Source of the DNA: Acidimicrobiales bacterium
GTDB lineage: Bacteria; Actinomycetota; Acidimicrobiia; Acidimicrobiales; Acidimicrobilacustridaceae
Reading direction: 5' to 3'
Length of the DNA stretch: 64,000 nucleotides
NCBI GenBank assembly: GCA_025456085.1
Contig: JALOLF010000002.1
Location: 1-64,000 of the forward strand
The position numbers and the translations under genes are program-made. Positions within the stretch are counted from its first letter, which is position 1; every line of letters starts with the position of its first letter. Shown here piece by piece: positions 1 to 7,432 of this stretch. The notes beneath the pieces are model-generated. The model did not search any database and had not been told where the DNA came from. It worked only from the letters and a program-made list of their open reading frames with translations.

Positions 1-2
1 GA

Positions 3-182
3 TGTCCCCTTCCTGGGCCTGCAACGTTCACCGTCACGAAGTCGAACGCGACGGACGCCACGTGGGCGCGCGGCATCTTCTTCACACTGTCGCCTGCGGA
101 ACAGGTCGTCGCTCCACTCGTGCCGCTGATCGAAACCGTCCCCGACCCGGTGCGCTGTCTGGCGTCGCCGCTGATGTGTTGA
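3..182 (+). CDS. C-terminal end of an unrecognised protein (5' end outside the window)
   Basis: An open reading frame enters from the left edge and ends with TGA at 180-182. It encodes 59 residues with ordinary protein composition (for example the stretch TWARGIFFTLSPAEQVV). It stops 8 bp before the ATG of the next gene on the same strand, so the two may be co-transcribed. I recognise no family. The frame choice rests on this end-to-start spacing and on the absence of a plausible start in the other frames. Confidence 0.45.
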   Translation, partial: CPLPGPATFTVTKSNATDATWARGIFFTLSPAEQVVAPLVPLIETVPDPVRCLASPLMC

Positions 183-190
183 GGTCGGCC

Positions 191-700
191 ATGGTCGGCA
201 GAAACGGTCGGTGGCGTCGCCTGCAGCGCGACACCTTCATCCAGTTCACCCTCTACCCCCTTTGGTTGGCGCCCTTTCTCCTCATGTCGGGGTTGCTTTT
301 CGCAGGTTTCCTTCATGTCGTTCGCGATCCTGCGAGCGATGCCTTCGGCGTCGCCTTCTTCGGACTGGTCCTGAGCATCAATGCGGGCGTCGTGCTTTGC
401 TTCTTACGCCTGATCCGCGCCGGGGTGCTTCGCTCGACGAGTGGAGGGCTGCGCGTCAGGTCGTTCCTGACAACGAGGACGTTCGCCTGGTCCGAAGTAG
501 TCCGGGTAGGCCTCAGACCCGTCAGCGGTGGCCTACGGTCGACAGCAGTCCTTGTTGTCTGGTTGCGGGACGGGCGTGAGGTCGTGCTCGAACCGAACCC
601 GTTCGTGGGTCGTCGCCCGTGGTCCGACGACACCGTCGTGCTCCCCGACGACCTCATGAAGGCCAGTCACGCCACTGGTGCGGGCGACGGCAAGCGCTGA
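191..700 (+). CDS. Two-TM membrane protein with a C-terminal PH-like domain
   Basis: The 169-residue product starts with ATG at 191, in a sequence beginning MVGRNGRWRR. It has two hydrophobic segments at about residues 17-40 and 52-77, followed by a soluble tail with an alternating strand pattern (residues 90-150). That layout resembles small actinobacterial membrane proteins with a bacterial PH-like domain. No catalytic motif is visible, so the function is unknown. The part of the gene encoding residues 110-139 is duplicated in inverted orientation at 2506-2596. Base composition is somewhat less GC-rich than in the housekeeping genes further right, which fits an accessory region. Confidence 0.6.
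   Translation: MVGRNGRWRRLQRDTFIQFTLYPLWLAPFLLMSGLLFAGFLHVVRDPASDAFGVAFFGLVLSINAGVVLCFLRLIRAGVLRSTSGGLRVRSFLTTRTFAWSEVVRVGLRPVSGGLRSTAVLVVWLRDGREVVLEPNPFVGRRPWSDDTVVLPDDLMKASHATGAGDGKR
517..607 (+). repeat. 91-bp inverted duplication, copy 1 (inside the PH-like gene)
   Basis: This stretch matches the reverse complement of 2506-2596 over the full 91 bp with five substitutions and no gaps. It lies within the coding sequence at 191-700. It encodes VSGGLRSTAVLVVWLRDGRE and the following residues. Confidence 0.9.
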
Positions 701-1259
701 CGCAGCGGAGGGTGCGTTCGGGTTCCCGCGTCGTTACTGCATCCCTGCAACGGTACGGCACTGGTCGGTCTCGGTGGCACTGGCCGGCACGTCCCACTGG
801 ATGAACCGGCAGATGGCGGCAGGTTTCGGTGTCGGCCGGACGGGGGTGGGAGACCTACGGCATCTTCGAGGGCAACCGAGCAGATCCAGCAGCTCGTGAT
901 CGCCCGGGCCATCGCCGGGATGCGGGTGGAGAAGCAGTGCCTGTCGTCTCGTGATCGGTGCCCGCCGGTGACGGCGGGCCCTGTCGCGTCGCAGGGGTGA
1001 TCAGGGTCGGTGTCCCCACAGGAGTCGCGACGCCTGCACGGTTGTCGGGGGAGTGGAGGGGCGGGACCGGCCGCGACGCGCTGCCCGCCGAGTCCCCCGA
1101 CGCCGCCGCCGGCGCGCCCTTGCCGCTGACGTCGCCGAGGTCATCGCCCGGCTCGACTGCCTCCAAGATCCGCCCGCTGTCGAGGACAGCCACGGCCTTG
1201 TCCTGTGGTGAGCCGTGTCGCGGGCCGGTTGCCGAGGGGCAGCCTCTAGACTCGTGGGC
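701..1259. other. 559-bp stretch without a supportable gene
   Basis: No convincing complete gene is present. Two short plus-strand stretches have coding-like composition but no credible start: about 880-960 (reading QQLVIARAIAGM) and about 1110-1215 (reading ALAADVAEVIARLDCLQD, ending at TGA 1213-1215). They look like remnants of decayed genes. The end of the stretch carries the vapB promoter hexamer. Confidence 0.4.
1247..1252 (+). promoter_or_regulatory. -10 hexamer TAGACT, leaderless vapB
   Basis: TAGACT ends 7 nt before the vapB ATG at 1260. There is no Shine-Dalgarno sequence in between, so transcription would begin at or next to the start codon. Confidence 0.6.
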
Positions 1260-1490
1260 ATGTCCGTGACGGTCGATCTGCCCCCGGCCACGCTGCGCCG
1301 CCTCGAGGCCGAAGCGGCGCGCCGTGGTGTCGGCATCGATGTTGTGATCGCCGAGCTGGCAGAGTCCCTTCCCGCCGAGGACGAGCCTGCGGGTGGGCAT
1401 CGGTTCGCCTTCGCTGGTGTGGTGGCATCCGGTGACGGCACCCTGTCGGAGCGCTACAAGGCGATCCGACGCGCCGAGCTCGGTTCGTGA
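1260..1490 (+). CDS. vapB: VapB-type antitoxin
   Basis: A 76-residue protein that should neutralise the PIN toxin encoded immediately downstream and repress the operon. The N-terminal third (MSVTVDLPPATLRRLEAEAA) has the strand-helix pattern of ribbon-helix-helix or related DNA-binding antitoxins. The charged C-terminal part (residues 50-76) would wrap the toxin. The stop overlaps the toxin's start as GTGA, the classic translational coupling of antitoxin before toxin. The assignment rests on the pairing with vapC. Which antitoxin fold it has is uncertain. Confidence 0.8.
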   Translation: MSVTVDLPPATLRRLEAEAARRGVGIDVVIAELAESLPAEDEPAGGHRFAFAGVVASGDGTLSERYKAIRRAELGS

Positions 1491-1903
1491 CCACGGTCAT
1501 CGTCGACACCGGACCGCTCGTCGCGATCGCGGACCGCGACGATGCCCGCCACCACCGCTGTGTCGACTGGTTCGACCGCCACAGCGGCACCGTGATCGTC
1601 CCCGCCCCGGTCATCGTGGAGGTGTGTTGGCTGCTCGACCGTCGCGTCGGGCCCGCCGCCGAAGCGGCGTTCCTCGCCGGTGTCGCCGGCGGCGACCCCC
1701 GCATCGAATCCCTCACCGGCATCGACTATCAGCGGGCCGCCCAGCTCGTCGACCGTTACGCCGACCTCGACCTGGGCTTCGTTGATGCCTCAGTCATCGC
1801 CGTCGCTGAACGCCTCGGCATCGACACCGTCGCCACCATCAACCACCGCGACTTCCGTGTCGTGCGCCCCGCACACGTCGACGCCTTCACCCTCGTGCCC
1901 TGA
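1487..1903 (+). CDS. vapC: VapC-type PIN-domain toxin ribonuclease
   Basis: A 138-residue PIN-domain protein, the usual length for VapC. PIN toxins are Mg-dependent endoribonucleases that cut tRNA or rRNA when the antitoxin is degraded. The acidic active-site residues are visible: Asp7 in VIVDTGPL, Glu45 in PVIVEVCW, Asp100 in LGFVDASVIA, and an acidic position near NHRDF (Asp122). The GTG start at 1487 overlaps the vapB stop. The pair sits in the eroded accessory region, consistent with carriage on a mobile element. Confidence 0.88.
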   Translation: MTTVIVDTGPLVAIADRDDARHHRCVDWFDRHSGTVIVPAPVIVEVCWLLDRRVGPAAEAAFLAGVAGGDPRIESLTGIDYQRAAQLVDRYADLDLGFVDASVIAVAERLGIDTVATINHRDFRVVRPAHVDAFTLVP

Positions 1904-1954
1904 CCGTCAGCGCGATGCCCGCCTCCGACGGGATCGCCTTACGAGACTGATCGG

Positions 1955-2431
1955 GTGACCGTGCCGGCCGACGGCGGAACGCATCGAGTGGACTTCGCCG
2001 GTCGTGGCTCGCCCTGTCGGCCGTCGAGGGGTTCGGGCTCGAAACACGCGTCCGCTCTGACCACCGGCCGCGCCGGGGTCCCGTCGACCAACGTGTCGGC
2101 GGTGGCGGTCAACAACACCGCCACCGGCGCCACCACGCCCGGCTACCTCACCGTCTACCCCAACGGCACCCCGCAACGCCCGCCACCTCGAACCTGAACT
2201 ACCAGGCCGGGCAGCCCACCTCCAACGCCCGCCTTCGGCAAACCCGGCACCAGCGGCCGCGTCAAGATCTACGCCGAACGCCAGATCGACGTGATCATCG
2301 ACGTCACCGGCTACCACGGCGCCACCGGCCCCGCGGGTGGCGAGTCCTACCGGCAACGCCAGAAACCCACCATCACCAGCACCCTTGACGGGCCAAGGCC
2401 CCGCCGACGATCATCCCGTCGCCGGACCTGA
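1955..2431 (+). pseudogene. Broken fragment of a secreted repeat protein (VSAVAVN / DVTGY type)
   Basis: The translated region shows the signature blocks of a repeat common in secreted actinobacterial proteins: VSAVAVNNTATGATTPGYLT, then SNLNYQAGQPTSNA, then VKIYAERQIDVIIDVTGY. The middle block is only readable in another frame (about 2180-2232), so at least two compensating frame changes have occurred. A stop at 2195-2197 interrupts the original frame. No signal peptide or start is left, so this is a decayed fragment rather than a functional gene. A second fragment of the same type lies at 3815-4063. Confidence 0.7.
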
Positions 2432-2505
2432 CCGAACCCAGAAGTGGTCCCATGCCCCTAGCGAACGGATGGTCCCATCACACTGGCGAGCGACACACGG
2501 CAACG

Positions 2506-2596
2506 CACGAACGGGTTCGGTCCGAGCACGACCTCACGCCCGTCCCGCAGCCAGAGAACAAGGACTCCTGTCGACCGCAGGCCACCGCTGACGGGT
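2506..2596 (-). repeat. 91-bp inverted duplication, copy 2
   Basis: Read on the minus strand this copies the 3' part of the PH-like gene at 517-607 with five substitutions (about 95 percent identity). It is not part of an intact gene here; the similarity ends abruptly on both sides. Confidence 0.9.
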
Positions 2597-2634
2597 TCGC
2601 GAGCCCACCAGACCCGGGGTGCTTCACCGCGTCC

Positions 2635-2686
2635 TGCTAACGCGTTGCTAACGCGAGCGCTGGCATCGGGCAACACAGGGCAACAC
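2635..2686 (+). repeat. Two pairs of short direct repeats beside the attachment site
   Basis: TGCTAACGCG occurs at 2635-2644 and 2646-2655 (period 11). GGGCAACAC occurs at 2668-2676 and 2678-2686 (period 10). Helical-period direct repeats 85-135 bp from a tRNA-derived core are typical of arm-type binding sites for tyrosine integrases. That role is inferred from position only. Confidence 0.5.
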
Positions 2687-2697
2687 CGCTCGACAGC

Positions 2698-3513
2698 GTG
2701 ATTCGCGTTCGCCCAGCTCAGGCGGTACGCGACGACACGCAGCAGCACTCACCGGACCTGCCTCGGCGAACTCGTAATGAGCAGGTCAGGAGTTCGATTC
2801 TCCTCTCGGGCTCCACAAAGTCGCAGGTCGCAGAGTTGGGCTTCGGTGACTGTGCCCCGTTATCGGGCCCCGCGGTCACATCGTTGGCGTCGCCGCCCTG
2901 CGCCTCCTGCGGGCCCCACGCCGACTTGTGCCAGCAGTCCGGGTCGGTCAGCACGCCAGCCGTAACGGGCACATCGGCCGCCAACTTCGAGCTGAGGATG
3001 CTGATAGCCGGCGCGTTGGGTGGTGCCTTCGCTGACGCCTTCGGGGACTCGCAGATCTGGGCCGCGTGCGCAGAATCCGGTGGTGTAGGACCCGCCTGCA
3101 AAGCGGCTGCTGACGCTGAAGACGCTGACGCGGGGCTCGACAAGGTGGACCCCTTCGCCTCCGGGCCGCTCACCGACTTCGCTCACGCCACCGCCGTCTA
3201 TCAGTGCGGCCAGTCGGCGAGTGGGATCGCGGTGACCTGCGTCGAAGGACTGCGAGTCCCTGCGGGGAGAGGCGGACCCGGTGCCGTCACGTGGGGGCAC
3301 ACGGTCTTCTGTGAAGGTGAATGCGAGGAGGAGAATCGTCGACACGAGTTCGTGCACGTCACCCAACGGGAGGAAGGTGGCGACCAGTTCGGAGTGGATC
3401 ACCTGGTCGAAGAGGGGCTCAATGGCACGTGTGGGAAACAGCGACGAGCAGGAGGCCGGCGATGTTGCCGTCCCGTACCACTGCTAGGCGGATCGTCGGT
3501 TGGGCGGTCTTGA
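2698..3513 (+). CDS. HExxH metallopeptidase-like protein, possibly a truncated secreted protein or toxin tip
   Basis: An open frame of 271 codons whose credible protein part begins after the tRNA fragment (about codon 39). Codons 91-180 have many Cys and Ala residues. Codons 198-245 contain GHTVFCEGECEEEN followed by HEFVHVTQ (His216, Glu217, His220), a zinc-peptidase-like HExxH with a trailing Gln. Two Cys pairs precede it. I cannot name the family; C-terminal peptidase-like domains of large secreted proteins often look like this. The GTG used as start lies upstream of the tRNA fragment, so the real start is unclear. The end overlaps the next gene by 52 bp. Confidence 0.4.
   Translation: MIRVRPAQAVRDDTQQHSPDLPRRTRNEQVRSSILLSGSTKSQVAELGFGDCAPLSGPAVTSLASPPCASCGPHADLCQQSGSVSTPAVTGTSAANFELRMLIAGALGGAFADAFGDSQIWAACAESGGVGPACKAAADAEDADAGLDKVDPFASGPLTDFAHATAVYQCGQSASGIAVTCVEGLRVPAGRGGPGAVTWGHTVFCEGECEEENRRHEFVHVTQREEGGDQFGVDHLVEEGLNGTCGKQRRAGGRRCCRPVPLLGGSSVGRS
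2771..2815 (+). other. 3' half of a tRNA-Thr(CGT) gene: candidate attachment site
   Basis: The sequence reads as the 3' half of a tRNA: anticodon loop CTCGTAA (2771-2777), 3' anticodon strand TGAGC, variable loop AGGTC, T stem AGGAG/CTCCT around TTCGATT, acceptor strand CTCGGGC (2805-2811), discriminator T and an encoded CCA (2813-2815). The 5' half is missing: the bases before the loop (GCGAA) cannot pair with TGAGC. The acceptor strand and discriminator equal those of the intact tRNA-Thr(TGT) at 50643-50715. A duplicated tRNA 3' end in this orientation marks the distal end of an element inserted to the left. Confidence 0.7.
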
Positions 3514-3818
3514 CCGTCACAGCTACTGCGGCCGCCGCCTCCTGTTGTGTACCCCTCCCGCCGGGGACGCCAGGCGATAGGTTCCAGGTCGAGAACGGTT
3601 GCACGACCGACGTCAGCATCGAACTTGTGTTCCCGAACGATGCGGCGCGGCCGACCCGGATGACGCTCGTGCCTGGGGAGCTACGCGAGCAAGGCACCTT
3701 GCAGCGTCCTGAGGACTTCGGCGTTCGAGTAGCCCGCAGCGAGCCGGAACTGGAAGGAGCGGAGATCATCTACCCGGGTACGGACCGCTACGTGATCAGC
3801 GGAGATGCCTGCCCGTGA
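3462..3818 (+). CDS. Small secreted protein, probable lipoprotein
   Basis: A 118-residue product starting with ATG at 3462, preceded by AGGAGG with 5-nt spacing. Residues 1-27 form a signal peptide: basic MLPSRTTARR, then a hydrophobic core, ending AAASC, a weak lipobox with Cys28 as the lipidated residue. The mature part is a single small domain with strand-rich composition and two further Cys residues (one near the start, one in the C-terminal GDACP). No family is recognised. It overlaps the HExxH-containing frame before it, so the two may be expressed together as an exported pair. Confidence 0.6.
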   Translation: MLPSRTTARRIVGWAVLTVTATAAAASCCVPLPPGTPGDRFQVENGCTTDVSIELVFPNDAARPTRMTLVPGELREQGTLQRPEDFGVRVARSEPELEGAEIIYPGTDRYVISGDACP

Positions 3819-4063
3819 CTTCCCTGGCGGAAGCGGTGAGGGGAGGCACCCGTACGGGCGCCTGCCCTGACGTCGCCGCCCAGTGCGTCACCTTCACGGC
3901 CGGTTCGACGGCGACGGTGCGCATTGCCGGTGCTGGGCAGGTCCCCGCGGATGCCACCGCGGTGGCCGTGAACGTCACGGCGGTGGGTGCCACCGCACCC
4001 GGCGACCTCGCCGGCTACCCCCAGCACGGTCATCGATCGCCGCCTGGCGCCCTACCACCGTGA
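3815..4063 (+). pseudogene. Second fragment of the secreted repeat protein
   Basis: Codons 25-70 read CVTFTAGSTATVRIAGAG, VPADATAVAVNVTAVGAT and APGDLAGYP, the N-terminal half of the same repeat seen broken at 1955-2431. The downstream half (AGQ...VDVTGY) is absent and no signal peptide precedes it. The fragment ends in unrelated sequence just before the 3' end of the cyclase/ATPase gene. It is best explained as debris of a large exported protein. Confidence 0.6.
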
Positions 4064-4091
4064 TCCGTCGGACCGGTTGGCTCCGATGCCG

Positions 4092-7000
4092 CTACCCCGA
4101 GATGGTTCCGCTCGTCAGCAGGCGCTCCAGGTGTCGTTTCTCGGCGGAGAAGCCGTAGCTCTCGGCCAACGCCATCGCCTCACGGCCGACCCGCTCCGCA
4201 TCCACAGTGAACCCGTCGCGGCAGGACCACGCCTGGGCCAGGAGGCGGCGACTCCTCACCTGTTCGAACACAGCGCCCATCTCATCGGCCCGTCGCACCG
4301 AATCGTGGAGGAGCGCGGCGGCACCGGACGGGTCGCCGAGTGCGAGGCGCAGAGCGGCCAGGGTGGTCGAGACCAGGCCGAAGCACAACGTGCCGTGGGA
4401 GGTCACCCCGAGCTGATCGGCATAGGGCTCCAACAGGCTGGCGATTCGCTCGCACCAGTCCGTGCGTTCGAGACCCACCGCCAACTCGGCGGTCGCCTGC
4501 AAGGTGGTCAGCCACAAGTGGTCGAGGGGTGGAACCTCGAATCCGTCGAGCACCTCGGTGGCGCCTGCCCGGTCGCCGCGCCCGAGCAGTGCGAGTCCGT
4601 AAGCCGGCATCCAGTTGGGCGCGATCGGCGATGCGTCGATCACGGCCTTCATGCCATCGGCCATGGCCGCCATGGTGCCGTGCTGCAGCGCGAGTCCGGC
4701 CGTCTGCAACGCCCAGGTGCCTTCGGTGTCTGCATGGTTGTCTGCGTAGCGTTCGAGCAGTGCATCGATGTCTCGTTGTACGTCGGCTTTCGCGGTGTAG
4801 AGGTCGATCGACACGAGGAAGCGCTCGACGAGGAACCGGTGGAAGAGGGTGCGATCGACGCTCACCGTGTCGAGGAGCTGCGTGAGTCCGCCTCGGGCTT
4901 CGGCCAGCCGGCCGTGCTCCACATCGGTCATGGCCAGGCAGAACCCGGCGAAGAACGCCAGGTCGTCGTCGCCCGATGCCCGCGCCATGCGGCCGAGCTC
5001 GAGCGCGATGCCAGCACGCCGCTCGGCGGTGCTCGGGTCCCACATGGCGATGTACTCGCTCACCAGCGTCGTACCGATGAGCTCGGGGTCGCCGTTCTCA
5101 CGAGCGGCCCGGTACGCCGCGTCGAGGGCGGCCTGACGGCGCTCGCGGTCAGGGTCGAAGGTGAGGTGGCTCGCCATCGTCGCGAGAATCCGGACGCGTC
5201 GGGGGTCGGATGCGTCGATCGATGCGAGCGCGTCTTCGCAGAGCTCGACGAAGTTCGCTTCTGTCCGGCCAGCCTGGATGAAGAGGTTGCCCGGCCAGAT
5301 GCTCGCCATCGCCGCATCGGCCATCAGATCGGGGTCGCGGAGGCGGCGGGCGAGGCGCCCGGCTTCGTCGACGAGTGGCAGGTAGCTCGGCAGCCCGAGC
5401 CCGCGTCGCGCCAGCCCGACCCCGAGGGGCGCGTGGGCCTGCGCATGATCGTCGCCGGCCCGCACCCGTCGGACGTGATCCAGGACCGCCTCGAAGCGCT
5501 CGGCCGCCGACTCGTAGGCAAGGGCCGCGAGGTCGCCATGGGCTGCAGATTCGAGGTGGATGATGGCCCGGTCCTGATCGCCGGCCTCGGCCCAGTGATG
5601 GGCCAGCTCTTCGTGATGGGAGCGGCCGAGGGCCTCGATGCACTCCGCGACACGCCGGTGGCCCAGGGCGCGGCGCGTCGCGCTCAGGCGGTCGTGCAGC
5701 ACGGAACGGACGATGGCGTGCGAAAAGGAGAATCGGCTCGGGCCGATCTCCTGCACCACTGCGGCGCGTCCCGCGTCCTCGACAGCGGCGAGTACCTCGT
5801 CGAGCGGTCGTCCCGACACCGCGACGAGCAGATCCAGGTCGAAGGTCAGACCGATCAACGCGGCTCTGGCCAGGACGTCGGCACACGATCCCGGCAGGCC
5901 GGCGAGGCGCTGGGTGACCACGTCGCGCACCGAAGCCGGGATGGGCAGGCGTTCCGCCTGGGGCGCGGTGAGCATGGCGGCGAGCTCACCCGTCGAGGAC
6001 AGGTGGTGCAGCAGCTCGCAGACGAAGAACGGGCTGCCGGCGCTCTCGGCGTGGACTCGCCGGGCGAAACGGCCCAACGCATCGGCAGGGGCGGAGGGCA
6101 GGCGAGCGGTGAGCATCTCCACGATGTCGTCCTCGCCGAGCGGTGTCAGCACCAACGACCGGACGGTGCGCCATGCGTGCGCGTCGGCGAGCAGTCGGTG
6201 CAGGGGGTGAGCGGGGTCGACCTCGTCGGCTCGGAAGGTGGCGATCAGCAACAGGCGGGTGGTGGTGATCTGCTGGAGCGCGTAGCGCATCAGTTGGACG
6301 GTAGGTTCGTTCGCCCACTGGAGGTCCTCCAGTACCAGCACCAGCGGACGGTCACCGGCGAGGCGATGCAGCGACGCGGCGATGGCGTCGAACAGCTCCA
6401 GCCGATCGGAGGCACCCAGGTCGTCGACCGCCGCATGGCGGTGGGCGGAGTACAGCGGACCGAGTGGTCCTTCGCCGGCCGAGACGGCTCGGACCACCTC
6501 CTCGTCGGTCTCCGCCTCCCACAGCGCCAGGGCGAACGGCTGGTACGGCACGACGAAGTCGCTGTCGCAGGCACCCGCCAGCACGGCCGCCCCCTCGGCA
6601 TGCGCCCGGTCGACGAGCTGGGCGACCAGACGGGACTTCCCCCCCGCCCGGTGGGCCCGACAGCAGCAGGGTGCGGGTTGCGCCCGCGGCCGCTTCACGC
6701 CAGCTCTGCAGCGCCTCGGCCAGTGGCACGTCGCGACCCACGAGCGGGAACCGACGGTCGATGGCGAGTGCCTTCGGCAACGCGTGCAACGGTGTTCCGG
6801 CGAAGGTGTCGACGATACGGAGCACCTGCACGGGCCCGTCGAGGCCCTTCAGCCGCCGTTCACCGACCTCTTCGAACACGGCATCGCTGCGGCGACGGCC
6901 CAGCCGCTCGACGAGCTCGGTCGACAGGATCTCGCCGGGCGCGGCGAGCGCCTCGAGGCGCACCGCTTCGATGACCGCCACACCGTGGGCGTCGGCGTCG

Positions 7001-7329
7001 TCGATGGTGACTTCGCCGACCGACACACCGACCCGGATCTCGAAGGGCGCAACCGCGTTCGCTCCGCGGCTGTAGCGGCGGACGCCTCGTTGCATGTCGA
7101 CGGCGGCGGCGATGGCGGCCGAGGCCGTGGTGAACTCGCACTGCACGCCATCGCCGCTCCAGTGGAGCACACGACCGCGGTGCGCTGCGATGACCCCACC
7201 CATGAGTTCGTCGTGGTCGTGTCGCAGCCTGTCGGCGCGGTCGTCGCCGATGCGGGATCGGATCGCCGTCGAACCGACGATGTCGGTGCAGACGGTCGCC
7301 CGCATCCCCAACGCAACGACTCGCTCCAC
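4092..7329 (-). pseudogene. Class III nucleotide cyclase-AAA ATPase-TPR regulator, frameshifted in the P-loop
   Basis: If one base is removed the region encodes about 1078 residues: an N-terminal class III cyclase domain (residues 8-180; CTDIVGST and WSGDGVQ carry the metal-binding Asp residues), an AAA/STAND ATPase domain from about residue 200, and a long helical TPR-like C-terminus. The frame breaks at 6639-6645, a run of seven C on the plus strand. With six the P-loop would read GPPGGGKSR; as given it reads GPPGGGEVP and the second part continues in another frame to the stop at 4092. Such proteins are ATP-dependent signalling regulators. The gene may be truly broken, phase-variable, or miscalled in sequencing. 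GTG start at 7329. Confidence 0.8.
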
Positions 7330-7335
7330 GACGAG

Positions 7336-7341
7336 AGGCTA
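7336..7341 (-). promoter_or_regulatory. -10 hexamer TAGCCT for the cyclase/ATPase gene
   Basis: Lies 6 nt before the GTG at 7329 with no ribosome binding site between them, so the transcript is expected to be leaderless. Confidence 0.55.
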
Positions 7342-7432
7342 GACCGCGTCCGTTCGGCGAGGTCCAGCGTCGGGAACTCCGGATCCCCGGGTCGGATCCG
7401 CCTCTCGGGCTCCGGTTCGAAGTGCCGGCGCC

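Noticed and set aside
958-1269. 103-codon plus-strand frame
   Set aside because: Pro/Ser/Arg-rich composition typical of random high-GC frames, no start signal, and it ends inside vapB.
2713-2730. D-arm-like bases (AGCTCAGGCGGTA) 45 bp upstream of the tRNA 3' half
   Set aside because: No acceptor strand or matching anticodon strand accompanies it, so an interrupted tRNA gene is not supported.
3987-6974. 995-codon open frame on the plus strand
   Set aside because: It runs antisense to the cyclase/ATPase gene, whose domains and motifs are clear; long antisense frames are expected at this GC content.
7401-7413. 13-bp identity (CCTCTCGGGCTCC) with the end of the tRNA-Thr fragment at 2802-2814
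   Set aside because: Could mark a second attachment site, but the rest of the tRNA arm is not recognisable and a 13-bp GC-rich match can occur by chance in 64 kb.
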